Below are positions 31,376 through 41,209 of a stretch of DNA of 64,000 nucleotides, one piece after another; positions within the stretch are counted from its first letter, which is position 1, and each line of letters opens with the position of its first letter. A program made the translations under genes and the position numbers. The notes under the pieces are model-generated. The model had not been told where the DNA came from. It saw only the letters and a list, made by a program, of their open reading frames with translations, and searched no databases. Source of the stretch: an uncultured bacterium (GTDB lineage Bacteria > DRYD01); the NCBI GenBank assembly GCA_937139605.1, contig CAKZQG010000037.1:86421-150420 (forward strand), written 5' to 3'.

Positions 31376-33434
31376 TTTTTTTAGTTTTATTTATAAAGTT
31401 GTTATAAATATTATTAAGTTTTTATTTTTATTATTTTCTTTAATTTTATTTTTTGGTATTTCATTTATTGTCGGTATTATAATGGAAGCGAAGAAGGATA
31501 TTCCTGATGTTAGTTTAATAAGAAACAAGGTGCCTATTGAAACTTCGGAAATTTTTTCTTCAGATGGTGTTAGAGTTGCTAAGTTATTTGTAGAAAATAG
31601 GTACTGGGTTAGTGTTAAGGATATTCCTGTTACTGTTAAGAATTGTTTAGTAGCTTCTGAAGATGAAAGATTTTATCAGCATAAAGGGGTTGATATAATT
31701 GCTGTAATTAGAGGGATTATTAGTATATTGGTAAATAAAGAAGTAACACAAGGTTCAAGTACTATTACTCAGCAATTGGCTAGGATTTTGTTCTTAAGTC
31801 CTGAAGTTAGTATAAAAAGAAAAATTAAAGAGGCCTTGATTGCTAATGAATTAGAAAAATATTTTTCTAAAGATGAGATAATGGAATTATATTTAAATTT
31901 AGTTTATTTTGGTCAAGGAGCTTATGGAATTGAAGCTGCTGCTAGAACTTATTTTGCTAAAAGTTCTAAAGATTTAAATTATCCTGAAGCTGCTTTAATT
32001 ATTGGATTGCTTCCTGCTCCCTCTGTTTATGATCCTTATGTTAATTTTAAACTAGCTAAGGAACGACAATTATATGTATTAAAAAAATTACTTGAGCTTA
32101 AATATATATCTAAGCAACAATATGAAGAATATATAAATTATCCTATTAATTTGAAAAAAGAAAAATTAGAAGAAAATAATATTAATTATCCATATTATAC
32201 TAATTTCGTTATACAAAATTTTCAAAAATTAACAAATAATAGAATAAATTATGAAGATTTAAAAACCCAAGGCTTAAGAGTATATATAGCACTAGATACT
32301 AAGTTACAGCAAGCTATAGAAGATATGTTAAGAAAAGAGATAGATAAAAATCGGGATTTATATAATGTTAATCAAGCCGCTATTGTTTTAATAGAAAATT
32401 ATACAGGGAAAGTTATTGCTGCTGTCGGTGGGTATCAATATAGAGTTAATGATCAATTTAATAGGTTTTATCAAGCTTATAGGCAACCAGGATCTACTTT
32501 TAAGATATTCGTTTATACTGCTGCTTTGATTTATGGATTTGATATAAATTCTGTTGTAGTAGATAAGGTTTATACTTATGTTGGTTTAGATGGGAAGCCA
32601 TATTCTCCTGTTAATTGGGATAATAAGTATTGGGGGGTTATTACTTTAGCTGATGCTTTTGCATTTTCTAGGAATACTATTGCAGTTTATTTAGCAAATG
32701 CTGTTGGGATTGATAAAGTTATTAATATAGCTCATAAGATGGGGATAAAATCTAAATTAGAACCTTACTTATCTACTGCTTTAGGAGCTTCGGTGGTTTC
32801 TCCTTTAGAGATGGCTGTTGCTGTTTCTACTATTGCTAATGATGGGCAATATATTGAACCTGTTTTTATTGAAAAAGTTATAGATAGATATGGAGCAATT
32901 ATTTTTGTTGATTCTAGAGATTATAAACTAGAAAATCAAGTTATCCCTTATGAAATAGCTCAAAAAATGAAATATTTAATGAAACAGGTTGTAGAAAGGG
33001 GTACAGGAACTAATGCTAAAATACCTGGGAAAAATATATATGGTAAAACAGGAACTACTAATGATCATAGAGATGCTTGGTTTGCTGGGTTTAGTGATGA
33101 TTTTACTTGTGTAGTTTGGGTTGGAAATGATGATTACTCTAAATTAAATGGAGTTTATGGAGCTACTTTACCTGCTTCTTTATTTAAAAATACTTTGCTT
33201 TTAGCTTATAAGTACCATCAAACTTCTAAAGATAATAAAATTAAAAATAAAATAATTAAACAAAAATCTGCTAATTTAGGTAATAATTATCTAAATCAAA
33301 ATAAAAGTAATTCTATTGAGAAAAATAATGATACTACTTTGAAAAGTAATATAACAACTACTCGCGCTACTACTGCTACCACTAGTGATACTGTTGATTA
33401 TAATACATTTCCTTGGGAAAATACTACTGAATAA
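31368..33434 (+). CDS. Class A penicillin-binding protein (PBP1a-like)
   Basis: This bifunctional wall enzyme has an N-terminal membrane anchor and a GT51 glycosyltransferase domain (about 60-235; catalytic Glu in VASEDERFYQHKGVD, then GSSTITQQLAR). The transpeptidase domain has SxxK in QPGSTFKIF (about 374), SRN in FSRNTIAV, and KTGTT in YGKTGTTNDHRDAW (about 559). The last 65 residues are a Lys, Asn and Thr rich linker. Length 688 is normal. It polymerises and cross-links peptidoglycan in the periplasm. It overlaps nusB by 8 bp. Confidence 0.95.
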   Translation: MINFFSFIYKVVINIIKFLFLLFSLILFFGISFIVGIIMEAKKDIPDVSLIRNKVPIETSEIFSSDGVRVAKLFVENRYWVSVKDIPVTVKNCLVASEDERFYQHKGVDIIAVIRGIISILVNKEVTQGSSTITQQLARILFLSPEVSIKRKIKEALIANELEKYFSKDEIMELYLNLVYFGQGAYGIEAAARTYFAKSSKDLNYPEAALIIGLLPAPSVYDPYVNFKLAKERQLYVLKKLLELKYISKQQYEEYINYPINLKKEKLEENNINYPYYTNFVIQNFQKLTNNRINYEDLKTQGLRVYIALDTKLQQAIEDMLRKEIDKNRDLYNVNQAAIVLIENYTGKVIAAVGGYQYRVNDQFNRFYQAYRQPGSTFKIFVYTAALIYGFDINSVVVDKVYTYVGLDGKPYSPVNWDNKYWGVITLADAFAFSRNTIAVYLANAVGIDKVINIAHKMGIKSKLEPYLSTALGASVVSPLEMAVAVSTIANDGQYIEPVFIEKVIDRYGAIIFVDSRDYKLENQVIPYEIAQKMKYLMKQVVERGTGTNAKIPGKNIYGKTGTTNDHRDAWFAGFSDDFTCVVWVGNDDYSKLNGVYGATLPASLFKNTLLLAYKYHQTSKDNKIKNKIIKQKSANLGNNYLNQNKSNSIEKNNDTTLKSNITTTRATTATTSDTVDYNTFPWENTTE

Positions 33435-33615
33435 ATGACTTAATAGTTTATTTTGTATTGTAATAAAATATTTATTTGTTTTAGAAGGTTTTTGTATTTT
33501 TATTGTAGAATTTTTAAAATAGTAATTAATAGTAATTAAATATAAAAATTAAATATAAAATTAAAAAATTAATTAAATGAACTAATTAAATTAAATAAAA
33601 GGAAGGGATATATAA

Positions 33616-34512
33616 ATGGGTATATTAGTTGATAAAAATACAAGAGTTATAGTACAAGGCATTACAGGTAAAGAGGGGAGTTTTCATACTAAGCAGATGT
33701 TGGAGTATGGAACGAATATAGTTGCTGGTGTTACTCCATATAAAGGGGGTCAAGAATTTTTAGGGATTCCTGTTTATAATACTGTTTCTGAGGTTATAAG
33801 GGAAAAGGGACGGGTTGATGCTACTGTTATTTTTGTTCCCCCTAAATTAGCTTCTAATAGTATAATAGAAGCTATACTAAATGATATTAAAATTATTGTG
33901 GTTATAACTGAAGGGATTACTCAACATGATATGTTAAAAGTACATTATTATTTGAAGAGATCTAATTCAATTATGATAGGTCCAAATTGTCCAGGGGTTG
34001 CTACTGCTGGGCAAACTAAGTTAGGAATTATACCTAATAATGTATTATCTCCTGGGATAGTCGGTTTAGTTTCTAGAAGTGGAACTATATCTTATGAAAT
34101 TTTGAAATTACTAAAAGATCATAATTTAGGGCAAACTACTGCAATAGGATTAGGTGGTGATCCCTTAATTGGTTTAAGATTTAAACAGGCGTTGGAAATG
34201 TTTTTAAATGATGAAGAAACTAAGGCTGTTGTTATGGTTGGGGAGATTGGGGGTAGTGATGAAGAGGATGCTGCTTTAAGTGTTAAGAAGTTAATTGAAA
34301 ATAATAAGCCTGTAGTTTGTTTTATTGCAGGCAAAAATTCTCCTGAGGGTAAAAGGATGGGGCATGCTGGGGCTATTATTATGGGAAAATCTGGAAAACC
34401 AGAATATAAAATAAATGCTTTAAAACAAGCAGGTGCTATTATAACTGATACTATCCAAGAAATACCTATTATCCTTAAAAAAGAACTATCTAAAGTTAAA
34501 TTAGAAAATTAA
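33616..34512 (+). CDS. sucD: Succinate-CoA ligase alpha subunit
   Basis: SucD with SucC makes succinate and NTP from succinyl-CoA. The 298-residue protein has the CoA-binding Rossmann start (RVIVQGITGKEGSFHTKQML), GPNCPGVATAG, and the phospho-histidine in EGKRMGHAGAII. sucC, normally directly upstream, is not adjacent. The 180 bp before it hold only low-complexity AT sequence and the ribosome binding site AAGGAAGG. SucC may be elsewhere, or the protein may pair with another ligase subunit. Confidence 0.95.
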   Translation: MGILVDKNTRVIVQGITGKEGSFHTKQMLEYGTNIVAGVTPYKGGQEFLGIPVYNTVSEVIREKGRVDATVIFVPPKLASNSIIEAILNDIKIIVVITEGITQHDMLKVHYYLKRSNSIMIGPNCPGVATAGQTKLGIIPNNVLSPGIVGLVSRSGTISYEILKLLKDHNLGQTTAIGLGGDPLIGLRFKQALEMFLNDEETKAVVMVGEIGGSDEEDAALSVKKLIENNKPVVCFIAGKNSPEGKRMGHAGAIIMGKSGKPEYKINALKQAGAIITDTIQEIPIILKKELSKVKLEN

Positions 34513-34550
34513 AATTTACTAATTTTTTTATTTTTTAAATTTTTATATAA

Positions 34551-36293
34551 ATGAACAGGGTTTATTGGATTTTTAGAAATTCTAAAATTAACAAAAAATT
34601 TCTAATTTTTTTTAAAGATTTTTGGTATTTTTTTATTTGTTTTTTATTTTTTTATTGGTTTTATTTTAGCTTGGTTTGTTCTTATGAGGTTAAGGTTATT
34701 TATTTTTACGAAGATGGGAATTATTTTGTGTTTTATTATCCTAATTCTTTGAAATTATTTGTAGATATTAATAGTGGGTATGTTATAAAACCAGATAATC
34801 AGGATGCTAAAATTAACTTCGTTTCATATATTTTAGATACAAAGAGTTTTATAAGTAGGGATGAAGATGTTTTTACTAAACTTTATTTACTTAAAAAGGC
34901 TATTGGATTTAATTTTAATGATGTAGAACCTTCTAATGTGGATTATTTCTCATGGTCTAATCTTACTTATAAGTATTTAATAATTTTTTTAAAAAATGTT
35001 GAAAACTCTATTACGATAACTATTCCTGCTTGGGAAAATTTAAATGAAGCTGATAAAAAAGAAATAATAGAAAAATATAGGTTAGTTTTTGGAACTTCTT
35101 TTAATGAGCCTAGATATTTACCTTATGAAATCACTTTTAAAAAAGATGTTAATTATTATAATGTAAATAACGAAATTTATAAAACGGAATTTTTTACAAA
35201 TAGTCAATTATATTCTACGGATCAAAATTTTCTAAATAAACAAAATAGTGATACTTTAATTAATACTACTCCTATTTCTGATACTTTTATTACTACTAAT
35301 TTGACTACTTCTAATTTAAATAATACTGGAAATAATAGAAATACAAATTTAAAATCAAATAACAATTTTATTTCATTTATTTATGAAAACAAGATTATTA
35401 TATTTTCTATTTTGTTTTTGTTTTTTACCTTAGTTATTTTGTTTTTAAGCTTTTTGTTTATTAAGAAATTTTTGGTTTCTAATGTTAATTCTAAGATGAA
35501 ATATAATGAAGATATTAATAATGATAATATTTTTAAAGATACAAAGATAAGTAATGAATTAGAAAGTTATATTCAGAAATCCTTAGAAGAAAAAATGGAG
35601 AAAGTAATTCAGGATAAATTAAATGACATTCAGCAGAATTTATTGCAAAAATTAGATTTAAGTATTTCAGAATTAACTAAAAGGATAGAAAATATTGAAA
35701 ATAATTATTTAGGTTTAAATAATACTAAGAAAGATATTGAATTTAATATAGATAACTATGAAAATATTTATGGCGATCAATTTTCTGATAATGATTTAAC
35801 TAAATATAAGAAATTGGATCCAGAGAATTTAGAGATTTTTATGTTTAAAGTTGATAGTATTATTTCTAAGTTAAAACTTTTAGAAAATTATAGGGATTAT
35901 AATATAAATGAAAAAGCGACTAAAATAATTTTTAAATTACAAGAGTTAAAAGCAAAAGTTAGAGCTTCTAAAGCAATTAATATGTCTATGTGGGAAGATT
36001 TGATTAAAACTGATGTGATTGAATTTGTTTCTCTTTTAGATAGGTATTTGATTTCAATAGATTATAATCCTAACATTTCAAAAATTAGAGAAGATTTATT
36101 GAATTCGTTTGATTTAGAAGAAATAGAGGTTATTGTAGGTACTACAAAGGTTAATATTGTCGAACATAAAGTTGAGGGATATTCTAGAAATACTGCTTTA
36201 CCTAATGGAATTATAACTGATTTAAAAGAAAAGGGGTATAAGTATAGGGGGATAGTTTTAAAAAGAGCAAAAGTAATAGAAAATAGAGTATAA
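34551..36293 (+). CDS. Membrane protein with C-terminal GrpE-like domain
   Basis: The 580-residue protein has a hydrophobic N-terminal segment (about 20-45) and a beta-rich part of unknown type (about 45-200). An Asn and Thr rich linker, a strong membrane span (about 280-305), a coiled coil (about 330-400) and a C-terminal unit (about 425-580) follow. The end matches the GrpE beta domain: LEEIEVIVGTTKVNIVEHKV, then NGIITDLKEKGYKYRGIVLKRAKVI parallels the GxVxxVxxxGYxxxGRVLRPAxV pattern. A helical stretch before it would be the GrpE dimer helices. No dnaK or dnaJ is nearby. It may localise a DnaK exchange activity to the membrane. Confidence 0.65.
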   Translation: MNRVYWIFRNSKINKKFLIFFKDFWYFFICFLFFYWFYFSLVCSYEVKVIYFYEDGNYFVFYYPNSLKLFVDINSGYVIKPDNQDAKINFVSYILDTKSFISRDEDVFTKLYLLKKAIGFNFNDVEPSNVDYFSWSNLTYKYLIIFLKNVENSITITIPAWENLNEADKKEIIEKYRLVFGTSFNEPRYLPYEITFKKDVNYYNVNNEIYKTEFFTNSQLYSTDQNFLNKQNSDTLINTTPISDTFITTNLTTSNLNNTGNNRNTNLKSNNNFISFIYENKIIIFSILFLFFTLVILFLSFLFIKKFLVSNVNSKMKYNEDINNDNIFKDTKISNELESYIQKSLEEKMEKVIQDKLNDIQQNLLQKLDLSISELTKRIENIENNYLGLNNTKKDIEFNIDNYENIYGDQFSDNDLTKYKKLDPENLEIFMFKVDSIISKLKLLENYRDYNINEKATKIIFKLQELKAKVRASKAINMSMWEDLIKTDVIEFVSLLDRYLISIDYNPNISKIREDLLNSFDLEEIEVIVGTTKVNIVEHKVEGYSRNTALPNGIITDLKEKGYKYRGIVLKRAKVIENRV

Positions 36294-36319
36294 AAGTAGT
36301 TTAAAAGGAGGTTGATATT

Positions 36320-36616
36320 ATGCAATTTAATAAGAATTTATTAAATCAAGTTCAAAGTATGGCTAATAAATTACAACAGGAAATGTCTAGTGAAAAATAT
36401 GAAGGGCAAGCTGCTAATGGTAAAGTTAAAGTAGTTGTTACTGGACTACAAGAGGTTGTTTCTATTAATATTGATCCTGAATTATTAAAAGAAGATAAGA
36501 CATTATTAGAGGATTTGTTAGTGGTTGCTTTGAATGATGCATTAAATAAATCTAAGGAAGCGGGGAATAATGCTATTGCTAAATTACTTGGAAATATGAA
36601 TTTAGGTTTATTTTAA
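36320..36616 (+). CDS. ybaB: YbaB/EbfC nucleoid-associated protein
   Basis: The 98-residue protein fits the YbaB/EbfC family: the N-terminal helix LNQVQSMANKLQQEMS, a strand-turn with ANGKVKVVVTGLQEVVSINI, then DPELL and a C-terminal helix. These dimers bind DNA and can affect global expression. In many bacteria ybaB sits beside dnaX and recR, but here it is 8 kb from dnaX. Ribosome binding site AAAGGAGG. It precedes lpxC by about 16 bp. Confidence 0.92.
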   Translation: MQFNKNLLNQVQSMANKLQQEMSSEKYEGQAANGKVKVVVTGLQEVVSINIDPELLKEDKTLLEDLLVVALNDALNKSKEAGNNAIAKLLGNMNLGLF

Positions 36617-36632
36617 TTAGTATGGATGAAAA

Positions 36633-37474
36633 ATGTTAGATTTAGATTTATTTTTTAAAAAAAAAAGTATTGTCTTACATTAAAAAATAGGGTTTTTTTA
36701 GTAGGGAAGGGGATTCATACTGGCTTAAAATCTAAAATTATTTTACACCCTTATAATAAGGGAATTGTTTTTAAAAGACAAAAGGAATATTTAAAATTAG
36801 ATCCATTTAAAGTAATTAATACTTTAGCTAGTACTGATTTAAGTATAGTAAAAACAATAGAGCATCTTTTGGCTGCTTTATTTTTAAATAAAATTGATAA
36901 TGTATTGGTAGAAGTTTTGGGCTTTGAAGTACCCATTTTAGATGGTAGTGTTTATTATTTTAACAAAGTTTTAGAAAATAATTTTATTATTCTTGATAAG
37001 ATAGCTCCTTCTTTGAAAATAAATTTTATCCCCTTAGCTAAATTTGGATTAGATTTTAATTATAAAATATTTAGTAGTGATATTTTTAAAGTTTATTGTA
37101 TTCAGAAAGATTTAAAGAGAAACAAATTTTTTTGGGCTTATTATGATGAGAATATGAATATTTATCCCGCTAAAACTTTTGGTTATATTAGTGATTATGA
37201 GTTTTTAAAAAATAATAATTTATCTAAAGGGGCTGATTTTATTAATACTTTAATTTTAAGTATTAATAAAAAAAATGAGTTCTTTTATTTTAGTAATGAG
37301 TTAGCTTATCATAAAATAATAGATTTTGTTGGAGATATTTTTACTACTCAAATCAAAAATATTAAAGCTACTTTTGTTTTAATAAATCCCAATCATAATT
37401 TAAATAATAAATTAGCTAAGGTTATTTTTAAGAGTATTTCTTATTTTTATAAAGAATTATTAAATAGAGAGTAA
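36633..37474 (+). CDS. lpxC: UDP-3-O-acyl-N-acetylglucosamine deacetylase, frame broken at A10
   Basis: LpxC makes the committed step of lipid A synthesis. Motifs are TLKNRVFLVGKGIHTGLKSK near the start, the Glu-His of KTIEHLLAAL, PILDGSVYYF, the metal and catalytic segment HKIIDFVGDIF and NPNHNLNN. The family N-terminus lies in a frame (stop at 36656, then AAA AAA AAG TAT) without a start codon. ATG 36633 opens a short ORF, MLDLDLFFKKK, which enters ten A at 36657-36666. A -1 shift there joins the two parts into a protein of normal length. The same length of A run with the same shift occurs in dnaX. Confidence 0.85.
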
Positions 37475-37479
37475 AAAAT

Positions 37480-39675
37480 ATGGAGTATTTTAGTTTGTTA
37501 AATTTAATAAATATAGAAATAAATCATAAAGTTGCACCTATTGAATTAAGAGAAAAATTATTTTTTAATAAAAAAGATTTATTGTCTTTTAGAGATTTTA
37601 TATTTCAAAATGATTATCTAAAGAAAATAGTTAAAGGGGTTTTTGTATTATCTACGTGTAATAGAACTAGTTTGTTTTTTGATTTAAATAATGAGTATTT
37701 ATTAAATTTAGAAAGTTTTGGGGATTATCTAATTGATATTGATGTAAATGAAATAATAAGCAATCTTGGTTTAAATTATTTGAAAGATTTTCTTTTAATA
37801 AGAAAAGGGTTAGATGCTGTTGAGAATCTATTAAGAATAGCTTGTGGTTTAGAATCTCAAGTTTTTGGAGAAACTGATATTATTAAACAGATTAAACAGT
37901 ATTATAAATATTGTAAGGAAAACAGCTTATTAACTCCCTTTTTGGAAATTTTGATTAATAAAATATTACATTATTCTAAGGAATTTGATAAAGATATTCG
38001 AGCTAAATTTAGTAAACTTAGAAATAATTTTGCTAGCACTATTTTAAATTTCATAAAAAATTCTAATTATCAAGATTTAAATTTATTATTTATTGGTTTA
38101 GGTAGTATTAATAAGCAGATAGTTTGTTTGTTATTAAATAATAATGATGTTTTAAGTAAAATTAAAAAGATTATTATTGTATCTAATTATTATGATAATT
38201 TTAGACAAAACTTAAAGAGAAATGCTAACTTAGATTTTGAATTTTATTCAAAAAATGAATTAAAACTTGCTTTAAGCAAACTAAAAGATATTTTAGATAT
38301 TATTATTGTTAATTCTAAGAATTTCTTTTTAGAATATACTTTGTTAGAAGGTATAAATAAAGAAATAATTATCTTTGATTTTGGATTACCTAGAAGTGTT
38401 GATCCTTATATATCTAATAATTTTAAACTTATTAATTTAGATAAATTAAAAGAAATTGCCAATTTTAATATAAATGATTCTAATTTAGATAATGCTATTG
38501 AATTTTTTATTAAATCTAAAATTAAAGAGTTTTATGATTATATTATTTCAAGAGTTTTAGATAAAAAATTGATTAATTTTTATAAGGAAATGGATGATAT
38601 TAAAAATGAAATATTATTTAATAATCTGTATGGTAAAGATTTATTAGAAAAGTATATAAAAAAGCTAATATATAGGATATCAAAAAAACATAAAGAATTT
38701 TTAACTTTAACTCATAATACACATATTTTTAGAAAGCAGATAATATTAGGTAGTAGAGGTTCTAAGTTAGCTTTAATTCAAACTGAGAGGGTACTTAGTT
38801 TGCTAAGAATTTTTTTCCCAGATTTTGATTTTTTTGTAAAGATTGTAAAAACAAGTGGAGATAAGAAAAATTACACTACTAACTCGTTTGTAAAGGAACT
38901 AGAAGAATCTTTAATAAATGAGGAAATTGATATTGCAGTACATAGTTTAAAAGATGTTCCTTATGTTATTAATGATTCTACTTTTATTGGAGTCGTTTTA
39001 AAAAGGGAAGAACCTAATGATATTTTGATATCTAAGGATAATAAATCTTTCTGGGAATTACCTAAAAATAGTGTAATTGGTACTTCTTCTTTAAGAAGAA
39101 AAGAACAGTTAAAGATGCTTAGACCTGATTTGGTTTTTAAAGATATTACTGGAAATGTGGATACTAGAATAAAAAAACTAAAAGAATTAAATCAATATGA
39201 TGCAATTGTTTTAGCTAAAGCCGCTATTAAGAAAATGAATTTAGAAAGTTTAATATCTTATGAATTTTCATTAGATGAATTAGTACCTGCTGTTGGGCAA
39301 GCGGTTATTGCTTTACAAACTAGAATAAATTCATTCTTTAATAAAAAATTGTTTAAAATAAATGACATTAAAACTTTTATAGAAATTACTATTGAAAGAG
39401 AAATTATGGGATATTTAAAGTTAGGTTGTAGATATCCATTAGGTTTATATGTATCTATTGAAAGTAATTTGCTTAGTATTTATTACTTTTTTATGTTGAA
39501 TAATAATGTATTTAAGGGTAGAAAATTAATTAATTTATCTGATGATTCTAAATTATCCTTAATTTTAAATATATTAGAAAATAGAGATTACTATTTTGAT
39601 TATAAGGATGATATAATTAAAATTATAAAAGAATTTGCTGAAAAATTTATAAAAGAAATTCTAGTTTTTGTTTAA
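37480..39675 (+). CDS. hemA-hemC: Glutamyl-tRNA reductase / hydroxymethylbilane synthase fusion
   Basis: The 731-residue protein joins two consecutive tetrapyrrole enzymes. The N-terminal part (about 1-420) is HemA: INHKVAPIELREKL, catalytic Cys in LSTCNRTSLFF (about 57), GLESQVFGETDIIKQIKQYY, and a Rossmann region LLFIGLGSINKQ. The C-terminal part (about 423-731) is HemC: ILGSRGSKLALIQTE, the cofactor-handling Asp in HSLKDVP (about 488), TSSLRRKEQL, and the dipyrromethane-binding Cys in LGCRYPLG (about 649). Fusion could channel the pathway, although HemL and HemB act between the two. It starts 6 bp after lpxC with no clear ribosome binding site. Confidence 0.93.
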   Translation: MEYFSLLNLINIEINHKVAPIELREKLFFNKKDLLSFRDFIFQNDYLKKIVKGVFVLSTCNRTSLFFDLNNEYLLNLESFGDYLIDIDVNEIISNLGLNYLKDFLLIRKGLDAVENLLRIACGLESQVFGETDIIKQIKQYYKYCKENSLLTPFLEILINKILHYSKEFDKDIRAKFSKLRNNFASTILNFIKNSNYQDLNLLFIGLGSINKQIVCLLLNNNDVLSKIKKIIIVSNYYDNFRQNLKRNANLDFEFYSKNELKLALSKLKDILDIIIVNSKNFFLEYTLLEGINKEIIIFDFGLPRSVDPYISNNFKLINLDKLKEIANFNINDSNLDNAIEFFIKSKIKEFYDYIISRVLDKKLINFYKEMDDIKNEILFNNLYGKDLLEKYIKKLIYRISKKHKEFLTLTHNTHIFRKQIILGSRGSKLALIQTERVLSLLRIFFPDFDFFVKIVKTSGDKKNYTTNSFVKELEESLINEEIDIAVHSLKDVPYVINDSTFIGVVLKREEPNDILISKDNKSFWELPKNSVIGTSSLRRKEQLKMLRPDLVFKDITGNVDTRIKKLKELNQYDAIVLAKAAIKKMNLESLISYEFSLDELVPAVGQAVIALQTRINSFFNKKLFKINDIKTFIEITIEREIMGYLKLGCRYPLGLYVSIESNLLSIYYFFMLNNNVFKGRKLINLSDDSKLSLILNILENRDYYFDYKDDIIKIIKEFAEKFIKEILVFV

Positions 39676-39687
39676 ATATATAGTTGT

Positions 39688-41193
39688 ATGAGCTTAAAAA
39701 TAAAATTAAAATCTTTAAACTATAAAATTTTAAAGGAATTATTTTATATATATCTTAACAAAGCTGAAATTCCTAAATTAAAAATATTAATTTCTAAGGA
39801 AGAAAAAGAAGATATAATTAAATCATATTCTATACTTGAAAAAATTTTAAAAGAAAATAAAAAGGTGTATGGGATTAATACTGGTTTTGGAAAACTTTAT
39901 AATAAAATAATAGATTCTAATAATTTAAAGGAATTACAAAATAATTTGATATATTCTCATTTTGCTGGTTATGGCTCAGATATTGACGATATTTTTTCAG
40001 TTATTACTATTTTAATAAGATTGAAGCAATTATCTTTAGGGTATAGTAGTGTTAGTTTGGATTTAATAGAGTATATAAAAAATTATATAGAAAGTGGGTA
40101 TGTGGCTTTTATTCCATTTTATGGTTCTGTTGGTGGAAGTGGGGATCTTATTCCTTTAGCTTCTATTGCAGCATCTTTTATTAATGCTAATAAAATAAAA
40201 AATCTTAAAAATAAATCTAAATTTAAATTTTATGAATTTAAACCTAAGGAAGCAATTGCTTTTATAAACGGAGTAGCTTTTTCTTTAACTTTATTCTCTT
40301 TTGGAGTTTTTCTTGTAGAATATTTAATAAGTTTTTCTAATTTTGTTTTTTCTTTAAGTTTAATTGCTAATAATATTAACTATAATCATTTTAATTTAGA
40401 AGTATCTAAGACTAGAAAAAATAAGTTTTTTTTAATTATATTAAAAAAGATAAACAGTTTGTTAAAAAATCTTTTGCTAAGTTTTTATGAAGATTATGCT
40501 TTACAAGTACCCTATAGTTATAGATGTTACCCACAGATTTTAGAATCTTTTTATATAATTATTGAAAATTCTAAGAAAATAGTAGATGACGAATTAAATA
40601 CTGCTAGTGATAATCCTTTATTAATAGAAAATAATTTTTATTCAGCTGGTAATTTCCACGGAAATACTATTTCAACTTTTAGTGATCATATGAAAATTCA
40701 TATATTTCAAGTAGCTAATATTTCATATGAAAGGCAAAATCACTTATTAAATCCTGATTTTTTAACATCTAAGCCTGGTTTAAGTAGTGGTTTTATGATT
40801 TCTCATTATCTTACAGCACATTTATTAGCTGAATTAAAAACATACACTAATTACGTTAGTATTAATAATTATCCTGTTAGTTTAAATCAAGAAGATTTTA
40901 TAACTCATTCTGAGGTTTCTACTAAGAATCTTTTAAAATCTATAAAAATAGCTTTTAAGATATTAACTATAGAATTAATAATGAGCTTACAGAAAATAAA
41001 ATTAAAAAATATACCTATAAATCAAGATAATTTAAAAAAAGAATTAATAAAATATTTTGAAAATGATATAATAAACGAATTAAATTATTTTCCAATTACA
41101 GATGATACAGATTTACATAATAAATATAATAACTTATATAATTTACATGCCAAATTTATTGATAAATTAAGGTTTATTAAATTTAAAATCTAG
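39688..41193 (+). CDS. Histidine ammonia-lyase family enzyme with a Gly-Ser-Gly motif
   Basis: The 501-residue protein matches HAL, which releases ammonia from histidine through an MIO cofactor. Supporting residues: YGINTGFGKLYN (active Tyr), LIYSHFAGYG (the HAL-type SH), FINGVAF, QVPYSYRCYPQ, SAGNFHGN and LNQEDFITHS, whose QED marks HAL rather than PAL. The MIO tripeptide, normally Ala-Ser-Gly, reads Gly-Ser-Gly (VGGSGDLIPLA, about 148-151). No hutU, hutI or hutG is near, so a complete histidine degradation pathway is not encoded here. It sits at the end of the lpxC/hemA-hemC unit. Confidence 0.85.
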   Translation: MSLKIKLKSLNYKILKELFYIYLNKAEIPKLKILISKEEKEDIIKSYSILEKILKENKKVYGINTGFGKLYNKIIDSNNLKELQNNLIYSHFAGYGSDIDDIFSVITILIRLKQLSLGYSSVSLDLIEYIKNYIESGYVAFIPFYGSVGGSGDLIPLASIAASFINANKIKNLKNKSKFKFYEFKPKEAIAFINGVAFSLTLFSFGVFLVEYLISFSNFVFSLSLIANNINYNHFNLEVSKTRKNKFFLIILKKINSLLKNLLLSFYEDYALQVPYSYRCYPQILESFYIIIENSKKIVDDELNTASDNPLLIENNFYSAGNFHGNTISTFSDHMKIHIFQVANISYERQNHLLNPDFLTSKPGLSSGFMISHYLTAHLLAELKTYTNYVSINNYPVSLNQEDFITHSEVSTKNLLKSIKIAFKILTIELIMSLQKIKLKNIPINQDNLKKELIKYFENDIINELNYFPITDDTDLHNKYNNLYNLHAKFIDKLRFIKFKI

Positions 41194-41209
41194 ATATTTA
41201 AATTATTTA

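Noticed and set aside
36869-37474. lpxC starting at TTG 36869
   Set aside because: This removes the conserved N-terminus and cuts just after the Glu-His motif. Homology clearly continues upstream.
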